The notes: generated by a model from the sequence alone, not told the origin. DNA of 64,000 nt from Marinifilaceae bacterium (GCA_016936255.1 JAFGYE010000091.1:118040-182039), one strand, 5' to 3'. Numbered from the stretch's first letter, positions 1 through 10,893 are shown. A program made the numbers and translations.

Positions 1-921
1 GTGAATGTCTTTATCATACACAAAGTCTACGCTAAACATGTCGTACTGATCGCCGGTAATTCTCTGATGCCGGGCACCAAAACCAAGAGCTTTTTCAGGG
101 TGTTTGCCTACAAACCAATTCATGGTATCTAAATTGTGAACATTTTGTTCTACAATATGATCGCCCGAAAGCCAGCACCAGTTCACCCAGTTTCGAATCA
201 TGTTTTCCAGTTCAGACCAGACGGCACGGGGATTTCTATGCCAGAGCTTCCCTACATTGTAATAACTGTTGGCTGATACAATATCACCAATTTGTCCATT
301 GTTCACTCTGCGGAAAGTTTCCAGGTAATCTGCCTGATGGCGTTTTATTGTTCCGGTAACTACTGATAATCCCAGCATTTTTGCCTTTTCGGCCGATACC
401 ATTACGGAACGGACACCCACCGGATCGACAGCCACAGGTTTTTCCATAAAGACATGCTTTTTGGCTTTCACACAGGCTTCGAAATGTTGTGGTCTGAAGT
501 GTGGCGGAGTTGCAAGAATCACAATATCAATATCGCAGTTCATCAGTTTTTCGAACGAATCGATGCCTGAAAAACACTTGTCGGGAGAAATTTCAATACC
601 CTTTTGGTTTTTTATTTCAAGGCGGCATGCATCAATACGGTCTTGAAAAACATCAGCCAAAGCAACAATTTCAACATTGGGGCCGGCGTTTAAAAAGTTT
701 AATGCAGCACCTGTTCCCCGGTAACCGCAACCAACAATTCCAGCTTTTAGCAGAGGACCATCTGGTGCTGTGTTCAACATGGGTGGAAAAGAATATTCTC
801 TTTTTTGACCCGATTGGCAAGAAGTAAGAAAGGGATTTATCCCAATGGCACCTATAATTCCTGCCGTGGCAGCATTGCGCAGAAAATTTCTCCGGCTGTT
901 GTTGTAATCATTGCTATTCAT
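1..921 (-). CDS. Gfo/Idh/MocA-family oxidoreductase, Tat-exported, 3' end cut by window
   Basis: The minus strand reads open from an ATG at 921 to the window edge, giving 307 residues without a stop. The N-terminus has a twin-arginine signal (SRRNFL near residues 9-14), a hydrophobic stretch and a Cys at about 35 (LTSC). A Rossmann motif GIVGCGYRGTG follows at about residue 62, and the family motif MEKPVAVDP lies further on. Known family members are NAD(P)-dependent sugar oxidoreductases, and Tat-exported versions are common in Bacteroidota glycan loci. The start lies 24 bp after the stop of the cytochrome-SUMF1 gene, so it is probably the third gene of the HTCS operon. It lacks the conserved pattern of the GH109 protein elsewhere in this window. 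Substrate unknown; the catalytic C-terminal half is incomplete here. Confidence 0.85.
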   Translation of the reverse strand, partial: MNSNDYNNSRRNFLRNAATAGIIGAIGINPFLTSCQSGQKREYSFPPMLNTAPDGPLLKAGIVGCGYRGTGAALNFLNAGPNVEIVALADVFQDRIDACRLEIKNQKGIEISPDKCFSGIDSFEKLMNCDIDIVILATPPHFRPQHFEACVKAKKHVFMEKPVAVDPVGVRSVMVSAEKAKMLGLSVVTGTIKRHQADYLETFRRVNNGQIGDIVSANSYYNVGKLWHRNPRAVWSELENMIRNWVNWCWLSGDHIVEQNVHNLDTMNWFVGKHPEKALGFGARHQRITGDQYDMFSVDFVYDKDIH

Positions 922-945
922 ATTATCGGAACGTAAAAATGAAAA

Positions 946-2346
946 TTATTTGATTCTGTTAATCTGATTTTCCTGCGGCCATTCGCAAACTACACGGAAA
1001 CCAACATCATTGCAATCGGAATACCACCAAATGCTTTTCGGAATCTGAGGATCGCTTATCATCCATTTATCATGTTTGGTATAATCTTTAAAGTTCCAAA
1101 GTAGTTCATGAACTGAGCTTTTAAATGATCCTCCTTTGACTATATGTTCAGTTTTTGTGCTTGCTTTTATCGTATCAAGGCAAAATTCACGAACATTGCC
1201 AAGCAGATTTAAAATTCCATATTTGTTTGTTAAAACCTCTTCCGGCAAGCCTGTTTTTCCATTGCTGTTTTCTTTCCAAATCACGTAATTATTGATTTCA
1301 CCGCTCGGTTTTTGAAATAGATTCAGAACAATATTTTTTGCAGTGTAATCTGAAGTTTTACCCCCAAAAAAGAATTCTTCATTTTCATTGGTTCCGGTAG
1401 CATATTCCCATTCTGTGGCAGTTGGCAGACGATATGTTTTTCCTGTTTTTCGAGAGAGCCATCTGCAATAGGTATTTGCAGCATGCCAAGTCATGGTAAC
1501 TGCGGGTCGGTTTCCCATTCCCCATCCCTGCGAAGGATCCCCGAAGGGTGGGGTTGCTCCTGAAATTGCATCAATATCAGTATTGGTTTCGGTACGACCT
1601 TCTGATTCTGTCTCGCTAAGAAAGCTTTGGTATTCATTCCAAGATACTTCTGTTTTAGCCATGAAAAAAGACTTGCTCATTTTGGCCGCGGCAGGTATTG
1701 CTATCATTTCGAAAGCAATTGATGTTCCCGGTATTTTTTCGGTGAAATTGATAAAATACTTCACCTCTGCAGCTTGGTGGTATTTTATTTCCGTTTGTGA
1801 AGATTTTAAAAAGTTGAGATTTTCATGAAGTAATTCCTTTTCACCATGTCCAACACCTATATGACAATTGATACAATCCAAATCAGCTTTATTGTTTTTA
1901 TAATATAGATGTGCTTCATCTCCTTTCTTTGATAAGTTTAGGGGAAATAAATTTTGGTGACATTTGATGCAGGATTCATTAAAGGTATGATGCTTTGCAT
2001 TTTCCAGAGTAGATTTTTCATCCCAGTTGATTTGATCGGTATCCTTACACCAATAGGAGTAAAGATCTCTTGAGCCTGCTGTTATTTTTTCGGGCCAATA
2101 TGCGATATGTTCTTTTGGGGGCAGATGGCAATCAACACAGTGAATAACAACTCCACTTTTATTGTTGTGGTGAGATGATATTTTCCACTCATTATCTGAA
2201 TGAGAATGCACATGACAAGACATGCAATATTCATCAGAGGAGCTCAGGTTATCAATTCCTTTACTACCTGTGACAAGTGCCAGAGCAAAAAGGAAAGACC
2301 AAAGGATGAATAGAAGGAATTTATTTTTGTACAGGAATTTATTCAT
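946..2346 (-). CDS. Tetraheme NapC/NrfH-like cytochrome c fused to SUMF1 (FGE-like) domain
   Basis: The protein has 466 residues. One N-terminal membrane helix (about 10-27) precedes four CxxCH haem sites at C41-H45, C70-H74, C126-H130 and C158-H162, the layout of NapC/NirT/NrfH quinol-oxidising cytochromes. Residues about 212-454 are a SUMF1/FGE-sulfatase domain ([30 protein letters not shown]). Catalytic FGEs carry a Cys-x4-Cys pair just after the GGSF-like motif; here that stretch is KSSVHELL with no Cys, so formylglycine formation by the known mechanism is unlikely. The start codon shares one base with the HTCS stop (TGATG), implying translational coupling. A periplasmic, membrane-anchored redox protein is inferred. 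The partner and the role of the SUMF1 fold are unknown. Confidence 0.85.
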   Translation of the reverse strand: MNKFLYKNKFLLFILWSFLFALALVTGSKGIDNLSSSDEYCMSCHVHSHSDNEWKISSHHNNKSGVVIHCVDCHLPPKEHIAYWPEKITAGSRDLYSYWCKDTDQINWDEKSTLENAKHHTFNESCIKCHQNLFPLNLSKKGDEAHLYYKNNKADLDCINCHIGVGHGEKELLHENLNFLKSSQTEIKYHQAAEVKYFINFTEKIPGTSIAFEMIAIPAAAKMSKSFFMAKTEVSWNEYQSFLSETESEGRTETNTDIDAISGATPPFGDPSQGWGMGNRPAVTMTWHAANTYCRWLSRKTGKTYRLPTATEWEYATGTNENEEFFFGGKTSDYTAKNIVLNLFQKPSGEINNYVIWKENSNGKTGLPEEVLTNKYGILNLLGNVREFCLDTIKASTKTEHIVKGGSFKSSVHELLWNFKDYTKHDKWMISDPQIPKSIWWYSDCNDVGFRVVCEWPQENQINRIK

Positions 2347-5300
2347 CAGGAAATTATATCTGGGCTTAAATTATTTGAACAGCTCATCGTTTTATGTTCC
2401 AGTTTGTATTGTTTTGGTGTTTTTTTATACTCTTTCTTGAAGCATTTGGAAAAATATTTAGGATCATTAAAACCTACCTTAAAAGCAATTTCCTGAATGG
2501 TTAAATTGTAATTAATTAGTATAACAACTGCTTTTCGCAATCTGAATGTGCGAACAAAATCGACTAGTGTTTTGCCTGTTAAAGAAAGGAATCTTCTGTA
2601 AATATTGGAATAACTCATGTTTAAACTCGTGGCAAGTTCTTCCAATCTAAACTCTGGATCTTCAAAATTATTTTCTATTTCCAGAAGAACTGATTCAATG
2701 AACTTTTCATCTGGTGATTCAATTTCCAGTTCTTTGCAATCTGTTAGTATTTCAGCGCGATATTGTTCGATTACTCTTTTTTGAGCATCTAAAATGTTGT
2801 TTACTTTTAATAAGAGCTCTTTTACATTAAATGGTTTGTTAATATATTCAATCGCACCAAATTTCAGCCCTTCCAGTTTCGAATTTGTTGTGTTTTTTGT
2901 TGTTAGTAATATAATTGGAATGTGACGGGTGCACTTTTTCTCTTTTAAATTTTTGCAGAGTGTGATTCCATCCATAATTGGCATCATCACATCACTTAAA
3001 ATGATATCTGCCTTGTAATCAGAGAGGCAATTCAGGGCCTCCTGTCCATTCTGAGCAACTCTTACATTGTAAAAAATCTTAAAGCTATCCTGCAAAAACA
3101 AAAGCATTTCATAATTGTCTTCAACAATCAAGATGTTTTTTTTGTTTTCATCAGGAATCAATTCACTTAGTTCTTCATTTAGATTTAATGGCAAAATTGG
3201 GGTTTCATTTATTTCTTCCTTGTTGGATTCATGATACGCAAATTCGTCCTGTCTGAAATGTTGGTTGCCAAACGGGATTGATATGGTAAATGTTGTTCCT
3301 TTATGGAGTTCGGATTCAACAGTGATCTCCCCTTTGTGAAGTAGAATTAATTCTTGACTTAAAGCCAGACCAATTCCAGTTCCGCCAATTGCTTTTCCAT
3401 CTTTCGACTGATAAAACAGATTAAAGATATTTGTGAGTTCATTGTTTGGAATGCCTATGCCGGTATCGGTTATTTTAATTTCTACTTTTTTTTCTTCAAT
3501 ATTCTTGTTTAGGTGTATTACTATTTTTCCTTCCCGGGGAGTAAATTTAAAGGCATTGGCCAAAAGATTGTAAATTACATGCTCCAGTTTTTGCTGATCG
3601 TACCAAAGTAGAATTTCTTCTTTTTCAATTCCTTCCACACTAAAATCAATTTGCTTGAATCGGGCTTGCTCCGTAAAAGAAAGCGCCGTTTTATTAATGT
3701 CTTTAATAATGTTATTCTCACTAACGCTGATTTTTAATTTCCCCAATTCCTTATTTCGTATAGTCATTAATTCCATTGCAATCCGCGATAATCGGTTGGC
3801 ATTGTTCTTAATAACCTGCAGGCGTTGTCGAAGCAAGAGATTCCCCTCTGCACGTTCAATCATATTTTCAATAGGTGATAAAATTAAGGTTAGCGGCGTT
3901 TGAATTTCATGTGACATTTTTGCGAAGAAATTCATCTTCAATTCATACAATTCTTTGTTCTTTTCATTTTGAAGTTCTTTTAAATACAGTTTTTTCTTTA
4001 ATCGTGCCCACATAATGGAGTAACGAATTATAAAGAAACTGATGATTGCCAACAGAATTGTATAAATCAAATAAGCCCACCATCTTAGCCAGAATGGGGG
4101 AAGAATTTTAAGCTCTATTGTTTGAGTCTGAATATCCCAAATGTTTCTTTTTGTTCCTGCTTTTACTTCAAACGTATAATTGCCGTAAGGGATATTTGTA
4201 TAGGTAGCCACACGCATGTTTTCGGTTGTGATCCAATTGTTATCGAATCCTTTTAGTCGGTAGGCGTAAAAATAGTTTGGATCCAGATGGTCGTTTATAA
4301 CAGAGAATTGAAATGAAAAAGAGGTTTGTTTATGATTTAGCTTTAACGTTTTGATTTGCCCGATGCCTGCTTTCAGTTGTTCCGGAATTAATTCTTCTGC
4401 ATCCCGGTTCACAATTTTAAGCTGATTAACGCGAAGGTGTAACTCCATATTTGTTTTTTTTATTCGGGAAGGATCAAAATGGTTTAATCCTCCCACACCA
4501 CCAAAATAGAGGACTCCGTCTTTATCTTTGGCAGCACTTCCTGAAAGAAAACGATCTTTTAATGTTCCGTTTTTCCACGAATAAAAATAACTGCGGCCTG
4601 AAGCAAGATCCAGATGAGAAATGCCGTTGATTCGTGAAACCCATAAATTAGAACTGTCTGCAGCAATCACAGCGATAACTCCGTGAATTTCTTCATTGTT
4701 AAACCCGTTAATTGGTGCTGTCTTTTTCTCCTTCGTGCTGAATTTGAGTAGTTTGGAATAAGAATTTACAAAATAGAGATTTCCGTGATCATCTGAAGCT
4801 CCATGGCTTATACTATTCTCAGTCTGATTTTTAGTGTTTACTAATTGAAATGGGATGAAAAAGGAATCTTCCAGTGTTTTTTCTTCTTTAAATAAGAACA
4901 ATCCACCGTCAACCATACCCATCCAGATCTGATTGTTTTCATCCTTTAAAAAGACTTCTGCGATACTCCCTTTAAGGCCGTTTTTATTGTGCGGATAAAA
5001 GGCCATTTGTTTGCCTGATAGCGAGTAAACTGAGATTCCGACATTGCTGCCAACCCAAATTCTATTTTTATTGTCGATGAATAAAGACCTGATATCAGTA
5101 GCCATCTGTCCGGCCTTATTTACTGCTTTTATCGATGAGAATTTATTTGTTTTTGTATCGTAATGGAGTAATCCGTTAAGGTAAGTTCCAATCCATTTGT
5201 TTTGGTTTTGATCCTCAACCATGGTTTGAATGTAATTCCCTGTCAGTCCATTGGCTGTGTTGGTTTTTGCAATGAATTGCTGAATTGCTTTTCCCGTTTT

Positions 5301-6452
5301 ATCAATTATGGTGATTCCTTCCCCATCGGTACCAATCCAAAGATTTTCATTTTCGCATTTTAATATGGATAGAACTCTTGTTGGAGAACCGGAAAGGCTG
5401 CCACTATAGTATCCAAAAGTTGATGATTCACTGGGTAATATATTGATATTGCCATAATTTGTGAATATCCAGATATCATTATTGTTAGTTTCTCCTAATC
5501 CTATAACTGTATTGCTTTGTAATGAAAATTTATTGGTTTTAGAATGAGTATAGCTTTTTATCTCTTTTGTTTTCGGATTCACCTGATAAAGTCCGCCACC
5601 ATCCGTACCTGCCCAAATGGTTCCTTTGCTGTCGCAAAAGATGCGAATGATCATATTGGTTGGGACGAAATGAGAAGTTTTGGCTTTGTTGTGAAAATGT
5701 TCGTAGGTTTCTGTTTCTAAATCATAGACAAATAATCCGTACAGTTCTGTACCAATCCAAAGATTTCCATTTTTATCGCTGGTTAATATGATTGTATTAA
5801 AGGGATTACTGAAAGGTCCTTTTAGTTCGGTAAGTTTCAGGGTCGATGTATTTCCCTTAAAGATTCGCCCTTTGTTGGTGCTGAACCATATAATATTCTC
5901 TTTTCCTTCAACAATGGATGTAATGGTTTCGCCGGATGAGTATATGTCAAATCTGATGATTGTTGAATCGGCAAGAGACTGACCGATCACCGTTCCGAAA
6001 TTGCTGCCTAACCAAATTCTCGACGAACTAATATTTACAGATTCCAGTGTTTGATGCTCCGCTAACATGCTGATGTTGGAATATTGCGGTGCATATTTTT
6101 CAGATGGCATCAGTTTGGATATTGAGCCTTTTTTTGATACGCACCAAATGTTTCCATGTGAATCTTTTAATAAGCTAAGAATTGAGGCTGCAGATGCTTC
6201 CTTACCAAATATTTCGCTGTGGGAATATTGACGGTAATCATAACCATCAAAGCGCAGAATACCAGAATGAGAGTTGAGCCACAGATAGCCAAGTGAATCT
6301 TCAACTACGCTTGTGGCAATGGTTTGCTGTCTACCAACTTCTGCTCTTACATGGATAAAGTTGGTAGATTCATCTGCGTATGAAAAGAGATAAGTAGTAC
6401 AAGCCAATAATAGTAGAATCAGTTTAGCTACAGGTGAATTTTTTCTCAACAT
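2346..6452 (-). CDS. Hybrid two-component system sensor-regulator (HTCS) of PUL 1
   Basis: The protein has 1368 residues from the ATG at 6452, which opens a signal peptide ([17 protein letters not shown]). An upstream in-frame ATG at 6524 lies above the predicted promoter and is rejected. Order: two-component propeller repeats (about 30-700), Y_Y_Y domain (about 710-780), one membrane helix (about 785-812), HisKA with phospho-acceptor H848 ([10 protein letters not shown]), HATPase_c ([16 protein letters not shown]), receiver with phospho-acceptor D1154 (LSDVMMP), and a C-terminal AraC-type HTH (about 1260-1360). HTCS proteins bind an oligosaccharide in the periplasm and activate their PUL. 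It diverges from the PUL at 6862, and three copies of a 24-bp motif in that PUL are its likely targets. It overlaps the downstream cytochrome gene by one base. Confidence 0.95.
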   Translation of the reverse strand: MLRKNSPVAKLILLLLACTTYLFSYADESTNFIHVRAEVGRQQTIATSVVEDSLGYLWLNSHSGILRFDGYDYRQYSHSEIFGKEASAASILSLLKDSHGNIWCVSKKGSISKLMPSEKYAPQYSNISMLAEHQTLESVNISSSRIWLGSNFGTVIGQSLADSTIIRFDIYSSGETITSIVEGKENIIWFSTNKGRIFKGNTSTLKLTELKGPFSNPFNTIILTSDKNGNLWIGTELYGLFVYDLETETYEHFHNKAKTSHFVPTNMIIRIFCDSKGTIWAGTDGGGLYQVNPKTKEIKSYTHSKTNKFSLQSNTVIGLGETNNNDIWIFTNYGNINILPSESSTFGYYSGSLSGSPTRVLSILKCENENLWIGTDGEGITIIDKTGKAIQQFIAKTNTANGLTGNYIQTMVEDQNQNKWIGTYLNGLLHYDTKTNKFSSIKAVNKAGQMATDIRSLFIDNKNRIWVGSNVGISVYSLSGKQMAFYPHNKNGLKGSIAEVFLKDENNQIWMGMVDGGLFLFKEEKTLEDSFFIPFQLVNTKNQTENSISHGASDDHGNLYFVNSYSKLLKFSTKEKKTAPINGFNNEEIHGVIAVIAADSSNLWVSRINGISHLDLASGRSYFYSWKNGTLKDRFLSGSAAKDKDGVLYFGGVGGLNHFDPSRIKKTNMELHLRVNQLKIVNRDAEELIPEQLKAGIGQIKTLKLNHKQTSFSFQFSVINDHLDPNYFYAYRLKGFDNNWITTENMRVATYTNIPYGNYTFEVKAGTKRNIWDIQTQTIELKILPPFWLRWWAYLIYTILLAIISFFIIRYSIMWARLKKKLYLKELQNEKNKELYELKMNFFAKMSHEIQTPLTLILSPIENMIERAEGNLLLRQRLQVIKNNANRLSRIAMELMTIRNKELGKLKISVSENNIIKDINKTALSFTEQARFKQIDFSVEGIEKEEILLWYDQQKLEHVIYNLLANAFKFTPREGKIVIHLNKNIEEKKVEIKITDTGIGIPNNELTNIFNLFYQSKDGKAIGGTGIGLALSQELILLHKGEITVESELHKGTTFTISIPFGNQHFRQDEFAYHESNKEEINETPILPLNLNEELSELIPDENKKNILIVEDNYEMLLFLQDSFKIFYNVRVAQNGQEALNCLSDYKADIILSDVMMPIMDGITLCKNLKEKKCTRHIPIILLTTKNTTNSKLEGLKFGAIEYINKPFNVKELLLKVNNILDAQKRVIEQYRAEILTDCKELEIESPDEKFIESVLLEIENNFEDPEFRLEELATSLNMSYSNIYRRFLSLTGKTLVDFVRTFRLRKAVVILINYNLTIQEIAFKVGFNDPKYFSKCFKKEYKKTPKQYKLEHKTMSCSNNLSPDIIS

Positions 6453-6482
6453 GATGAATCTATTTCTAAGTTCAGGTACAAA

Positions 6483-6513
6483 CAAAAATAGACATCTGTT
6501 ATAAGCCTTCCAA
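6483..6513 (-). promoter_or_regulatory. Bacteroidota-type promoter of the HTCS operon
   Basis: On the minus strand TTG (6513-6511) is followed after 20 nt by TATTTTTG (6490-6483), an exact match to the Bacteroidota -33/-7 pattern TTG-N19-21-TAnnTTTG. The predicted start of transcription near 6476 leaves a leader of about 24 nt to the ATG at 6452, which supports that start over 6524. Confidence 0.6.
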
Positions 6514-6582
6514 GTAGAATTCAAATAAAATTGGCTGATGGGTTATGTGTAAGTATCTTAAAATTAATACCATGGGAAAATA

Positions 6583-6606
6583 TCTACCACTTAGCCTAAA
6601 ATGTCC
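6583..6606 (+). promoter_or_regulatory. Putative HTCS operator, copy 1 (upstream of PUL 1 lipoprotein/SusC)
   Basis: The element fits the pattern TC-N2-CC-N3-T-N-GC-N2-AA-N-ATGTCC allowing shifts seen across three aligned copies; it ends in AAAATGTCC. The other copies are at 15046-15069 and 20137-20160. It lies upstream of the first gene of the locus. Unlike the other copies, the position 29 nt downstream holds only a weak -7-like sequence (CAATATTA). Identification as an operator is inferred. Confidence 0.55.
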
Positions 6607-6861
6607 ACCTCTCGATACTAAATAATCCCCAATATTATATTCTCGAATTTAATAGTTCTTACTACAAGTAAGAGATAATGCGTGTTAAACCATATAACTC
6701 ATTCTAAATAATTTCGGTATGAGACGATATTTACACAATGCAGCAAATGAGTTTTAAAAAAAAACTATCACGTTAGGATTACTAACATTGTTTTCAGTGT
6801 GAGTAGTGGAACTATTTATTAACCCAATATCTAAATTTTTTTTTGTATAAAATCTAACCTT

Positions 6862-7788
6862 ATGAAGAATCAAACAATGAAAAAAAGTGACTATTTAAAA
6901 ATTCCAAAAATGGGTTTTAAACGGAGCTCATTTTTGTTATTCGCAATCGTTGCCATGACTTTTGCCACCAGTTGCGACAAAGACGAATCAGTTAATTTAC
7001 CAGAGACAACCACAGGTGAAGTAACTGATATCACAGGTCAGAATGCTGTTGTGAGCGGCAGTGTAACATCCAACGGAGGATCAAAAATTCTTGCTATGGG
7101 AATTTGCTGGACGGCTAAAGATGTTGAGCCAACTGTAGAAGATAATTTTGCAGCAGTAGGTGAATTTACTCCGGATGGTATTTTGCAGGAGGATTGGAAT
7201 TATTCAGCGACCCTAAATGGATTAGCTGTTAAAACGGCTTATAAAGCCAGAGCTTATGCCGCGAATGAAGCAGGTACTTCTTACGGAGAAACTATTTCTT
7301 TTACTTCTAAAGCAGGGAAAACTTTCCATGTATTAACAGCGGATATGATTGATACCTATACGCAAGAAGTTGAGGAAGGACCTAAGGAATCTCTTATTGA
7401 TGACGATTTTGATACCTATTGGCATTCAGCCTGGTCTGATGAACCTGGTGCAGAAGTTATGCCATTGCCTCATCATATCCAAATTGCATTTGCCGAAGAT
7501 AAAAACATTGGAGGATTCCAATTCTGGACCAGAAGTACATCCAACAGATCAAACGATCCTGTCAAATTCGATGTGCAAACAAGTACAAATGGAACTGATT
7601 ATACAACAGTATGGACTTCAGAAACTATAGCAACTCAGCCACGTCCGGCTGATAACACTATTTCACTTGATAAGAATTATTCTTCTAAATATTTTAGGAT
7701 TAGAGTTCTTGACACACGTACAACAGGATTAACCCACACTACAATGAGTGAGATAAAAGTGTTCGATGATGGTATGCTGCCTTATTAA
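6862..7788 (+). CDS. Surface lipoprotein with Ig/Fn3-like and F5/8 type C (CBM32-like) domains
   Basis: The product has 308 residues, or 292 if translation starts at M17, which would give a more usual signal peptide. The lipobox ends at C38 (FATSC) and is followed by DKDES, an acidic stretch like the Bacteroidota lipoprotein export signal, so surface display is likely. Residues about 45-150 look like an Ig/fibronectin-type domain and about 155-305 are an F5/8 type C domain (DTYWHSAW, FDVQTSTNGTDY, KYFRIRV). That domain resembles the C-terminal domain of the lipoprotein at 12882-14693. No catalytic residues are evident; a glycan-binding role is inferred. It is the first gene of PUL 1, ahead of SusC, whereas binding lipoproteins more often follow SusD. 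Confidence 0.8.
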   Translation: MKNQTMKKSDYLKIPKMGFKRSSFLLFAIVAMTFATSCDKDESVNLPETTTGEVTDITGQNAVVSGSVTSNGGSKILAMGICWTAKDVEPTVEDNFAAVGEFTPDGILQEDWNYSATLNGLAVKTAYKARAYAANEAGTSYGETISFTSKAGKTFHVLTADMIDTYTQEVEEGPKESLIDDDFDTYWHSAWSDEPGAEVMPLPHHIQIAFAEDKNIGGFQFWTRSTSNRSNDPVKFDVQTSTNGTDYTTVWTSETIATQPRPADNTISLDKNYSSKYFRIRVLDTRTTGLTHTTMSEIKVFDDGMLPY

Positions 7789-7865
7789 AAGGGGGTTAAT
7801 CTAAAATAATCAAGAACAACATGTATAATAGTTTATTTATCTAATTAAGATTCAAGATAATAATT

Positions 7866-10865
7866 ATGAGATATTTGCGACAAATAAAGTTTTTTCAAAA
7901 AAACTTTCAGAATAAAACGATGCACCATACTCTCCCAAGTATTCAAAAAGCGATAAGTTTGTTCGTTTTTATGCTGTTTTTTACAGCTATTGCAAGTGCA
8001 CAATCTGTTGAAATAAAAGGGAAAGTATTAGATAACGATACTCAGGAATCATTACCAGGTGTTAGTATTATAATAAAAGGAACTACCCAAGGTGCTATAA
8101 CTGATATAAATGGAGATTATACTCTAAAAGTAAGGCAAGCAGATGCGCTTTTAGTTTTTTCATTTATTGGTTATGAATCACAGGAAGTATCGGTTAACGG
8201 TCAGGCAACTATTAATGTTAATTTAAAAATTTCATCTAGTGATCTTGATGAGGTTATGGTAATTGCATATGGAACGACAAAAAAATCAAATTTAACAGGT
8301 TCTGCTGTAGCATTAGACAGCGAAGACCTTAAAGATGTTTTTGTATCGAATGTAGCATCCATGCTTCAAGGAAAAGTTGCCGGAGTGTACTCCTCTGCAG
8401 GAAGTGGACAACCTGGTTCAAGTTCAGAAATCACTATACGAGGTAAAGGTTCATTGTCAGGTACTACATCACCTCTTTGGGTGGTTGATGGTATTATAAT
8501 GGGTAATTCTGACCCAGGCTTTAGCCCTGCTGATATTGAAAGCATTACTGTATTAAAAGATGCTTCAGCTACTTCGTTGTATGGGTCTTTGGCTGCTAAT
8601 GGGGTTATTTTATTGCAAACTAAAAGAGCGAATAAAGGCGATTCCAAAATAAATGTTAATGCAACCTACGGATTCACCACATTTAATAACGGGAATTTCT
8701 CCTTGATGAATTCTCAGGAATTATATGATTATCAAAAAACATGGAACCCTGATGTAACCGAGGATGTGTTAAACACGGATACGGATTGGATGGACATTGG
8801 TACACAAACCGGAAAAGCACAAGAGTATAACGTAAACTATTCTGGTGGAAACGAAAAGATGACTACTTATTTATCCGGTACTTATTATAATGAGACAGGT
8901 GCATTAAAAGGATATGAATACGAACGTTATTCAGCGATTGCCAACTTTGACATTAATGCCACTGAACGCCTTAAGATTAAAGTAAATTTATCTGGCGATT
9001 ATCGTACGACAAAAGACCAGCAACATTCCACATATGCAATGTTTACTTACATGCCGTGGGACGAACCTTATTTGCCTGATGGTTCTGTTTTAGATCCAAG
9101 AGTTGATAGTGGTAAAGATTATTTACTCGAAAATAATAAGGTTTGGTATGGAAGAGACGAAAACAATTACCTATACGATTTGCAATACAATTATGGCAAA
9201 TCACGCAGTAACAATCTTCGTGCAAATATCGGGTTTGATTATAAAATTAACGACTGGTTGACTTTTTCGTCAATGAATAACATAGCTCTTAATTTTGGAC
9301 AATCTGAATGGTATACTGATCCTCGTTCTATAAGTGGGCAGGCAGACAGAGGAACATTATATGAAAGTTATAGTTTTAGTAAAACCCGTTTTACCAACCA
9401 AATGCTTCGAATTAACAGGAGTTTTGGTCTTCATGCACTGAATGCATTTGTTGCCTGGGAATTCACTGATTATCATTCTGATGATGCTAATGCTACAGGG
9501 AAAGGTATTGCCGCAGGCCTTACTGTACTTAATACCACAGCTGAAGCTGTTTCGGTAGGCGGGTACAAGGGGGAAAGTGCTAAACAAAGTATGCTTGTCA
9601 ATTTGCAATACGCCTATAATGATAAATATCTGGCTACTGCTTCGTTTAGCAGACAAGGCTCAAGCAGTTTTGGTCCAAACAAGCAATATGGTAGTTTCTG
9701 GTCAGCTAGTGTAGGCTGGAATGCCCATAGCGAAGATTTCCTAAAAGAGGTAGAATGGTTAAACACTTTAAAATGGTCTGCCAGCATGGGACAAGTAGGA
9801 AATGCTCCGGGAGGATTTCAATATCTTGGTTATTTCGCCTTTGTAGATCAATACAATGGAAATAGTGCTGCTACTCCATATCAAAAAGGAAATCCTGACA
9901 TTAGTTGGGAAAAAGTAACCAGCTACAACACAGCTATCAACACAAGATTATTCAACCGTGTAAGTATTAATTTAGATCTGTACTATAAAAATAGCGATAA
10001 CCTGCTAACTTATGTTCCACTTCCTGCATTGACTGGTTATAGTGGGATATGGATGAATGTTGGGCGTGTTACCAACAAAGGGTACGAGCTTACTGTTTCT
10101 CCTGAAATAATCAAAACTTCCAGATTTAAGTGGGATATGACTTTGAATCTTGCTTACAACAAAAACAGGGTTAAAGAAATATACGAAGATAAAGCCTATA
10201 CAAGTGGGAATACAAGAATCGAAGCCGGTTATGATATGGATGCACAATACCAACGTATATGGTACGGCGCAAATCCTGCCAACGGTGAACCACTTTGGGA
10301 AAAAGTTACTGTGAACGAAGATGGTACTGAAACGGTTACTTTAACTTCAGACTACGCTGATGCTACCCTGCAGTTTACCGGAACTAAAGGCACTCCTACA
10401 TATACAGGAGGAATTCTCAATAAATTTGCTTTTGATAATTTCACTTTAACTGCAAACATTAGTTTTGTTGATGATATTTATAAATATAACAGTAACAGAG
10501 AATTATTTGATAGCGACGGATCATACGCTTCTTTTAATAATATGAATTTGGCTGATGGCTGGAGTCGTTGGGAAAAACCAGGAGATGTTGCTACTCATCC
10601 AAAACCATTTAAAGGTGGGGTTAATGCAAATAAAAACTCATCACGATATTTAGAAGATGCAAGTTATATCCGTTTACGCAATGTAACGTTGGCATACAAC
10701 CTTCCTAAAAACGTATTAAACTTACTTAAGATATCAAGTGCTTCTGTTTATGTAAGTGCGGACAACATGATTACACTGACAAACTGGTCAGGAATGGATC
10801 CTGAAACCGGCGCATTATACCCACTGTCTAAAAAAATTATGGCAGGCGTAAAAATAAATTTTTAA
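7866..10865 (+). CDS. SusC/RagA-family TonB-dependent outer-membrane transporter (PUL 1)
   Basis: The protein has 999 residues. A signal peptide ends near residue 46 (AIASAQ); an internal M19 is a possible alternative start. A carboxypeptidase-regulatory-like domain (about 48-125, VEIKGKVLD, FSFIGYES) precedes the plug (about 135-245, with DEVMVIAYGTTKK and VLKDASATSLYG), then a large beta barrel ending in an aromatic-terminated strand (KINF). SusC proteins import oligosaccharides through the outer membrane with a SusD lid, using TonB energy. It sits 77 bp after the CBM32-like lipoprotein and 116 bp before its SusD partner. Confidence 0.96.
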   Translation: MRYLRQIKFFQKNFQNKTMHHTLPSIQKAISLFVFMLFFTAIASAQSVEIKGKVLDNDTQESLPGVSIIIKGTTQGAITDINGDYTLKVRQADALLVFSFIGYESQEVSVNGQATINVNLKISSSDLDEVMVIAYGTTKKSNLTGSAVALDSEDLKDVFVSNVASMLQGKVAGVYSSAGSGQPGSSSEITIRGKGSLSGTTSPLWVVDGIIMGNSDPGFSPADIESITVLKDASATSLYGSLAANGVILLQTKRANKGDSKINVNATYGFTTFNNGNFSLMNSQELYDYQKTWNPDVTEDVLNTDTDWMDIGTQTGKAQEYNVNYSGGNEKMTTYLSGTYYNETGALKGYEYERYSAIANFDINATERLKIKVNLSGDYRTTKDQQHSTYAMFTYMPWDEPYLPDGSVLDPRVDSGKDYLLENNKVWYGRDENNYLYDLQYNYGKSRSNNLRANIGFDYKINDWLTFSSMNNIALNFGQSEWYTDPRSISGQADRGTLYESYSFSKTRFTNQMLRINRSFGLHALNAFVAWEFTDYHSDDANATGKGIAAGLTVLNTTAEAVSVGGYKGESAKQSMLVNLQYAYNDKYLATASFSRQGSSSFGPNKQYGSFWSASVGWNAHSEDFLKEVEWLNTLKWSASMGQVGNAPGGFQYLGYFAFVDQYNGNSAATPYQKGNPDISWEKVTSYNTAINTRLFNRVSINLDLYYKNSDNLLTYVPLPALTGYSGIWMNVGRVTNKGYELTVSPEIIKTSRFKWDMTLNLAYNKNRVKEIYEDKAYTSGNTRIEAGYDMDAQYQRIWYGANPANGEPLWEKVTVNEDGTETVTLTSDYADATLQFTGTKGTPTYTGGILNKFAFDNFTLTANISFVDDIYKYNSNRELFDSDGSYASFNNMNLADGWSRWEKPGDVATHPKPFKGGVNANKNSSRYLEDASYIRLRNVTLAYNLPKNVLNLLKISSASVYVSADNMITLTNWSGMDPETGALYPLSKKIMAGVKINF

Positions 10866-10893
10866 TAAGTAAAAATTATTAATGTTTAAAAAG

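Larger units (their letters stand above)
6453..6861. promoter_or_regulatory. Divergent promoter region between the HTCS and PUL 1
   Basis: This 409-bp AT-rich spacer has no supportable gene. It contains the HTCS promoter on the minus strand (6483-6513) and one copy of the putative HTCS-binding motif (6583-6606) facing PUL 1. The leader of the lipoprotein gene would be about 200 nt, much longer than at the other two copies. No riboswitch or tRNA was recognised. Confidence 0.6.

Noticed and set aside
501..827. 108-codon plus-strand open frame
   Set aside because: It is antisense to the clear Gfo/Idh gene on the minus strand and has no recognisable domain.
1..921. Calling this Gfo/Idh protein a second GH109
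   Set aside because: It lacks the YPTHGLGP and NINRGD patterns seen in the 23404-24888 protein; the C-terminal half needed for GGHGG is outside the window.
946..2346. Annotation as a functional sulfatase-activating formylglycine-generating enzyme
   Set aside because: The catalytic Cys pair after the GGSF motif is absent, so the known chemistry cannot be assumed.
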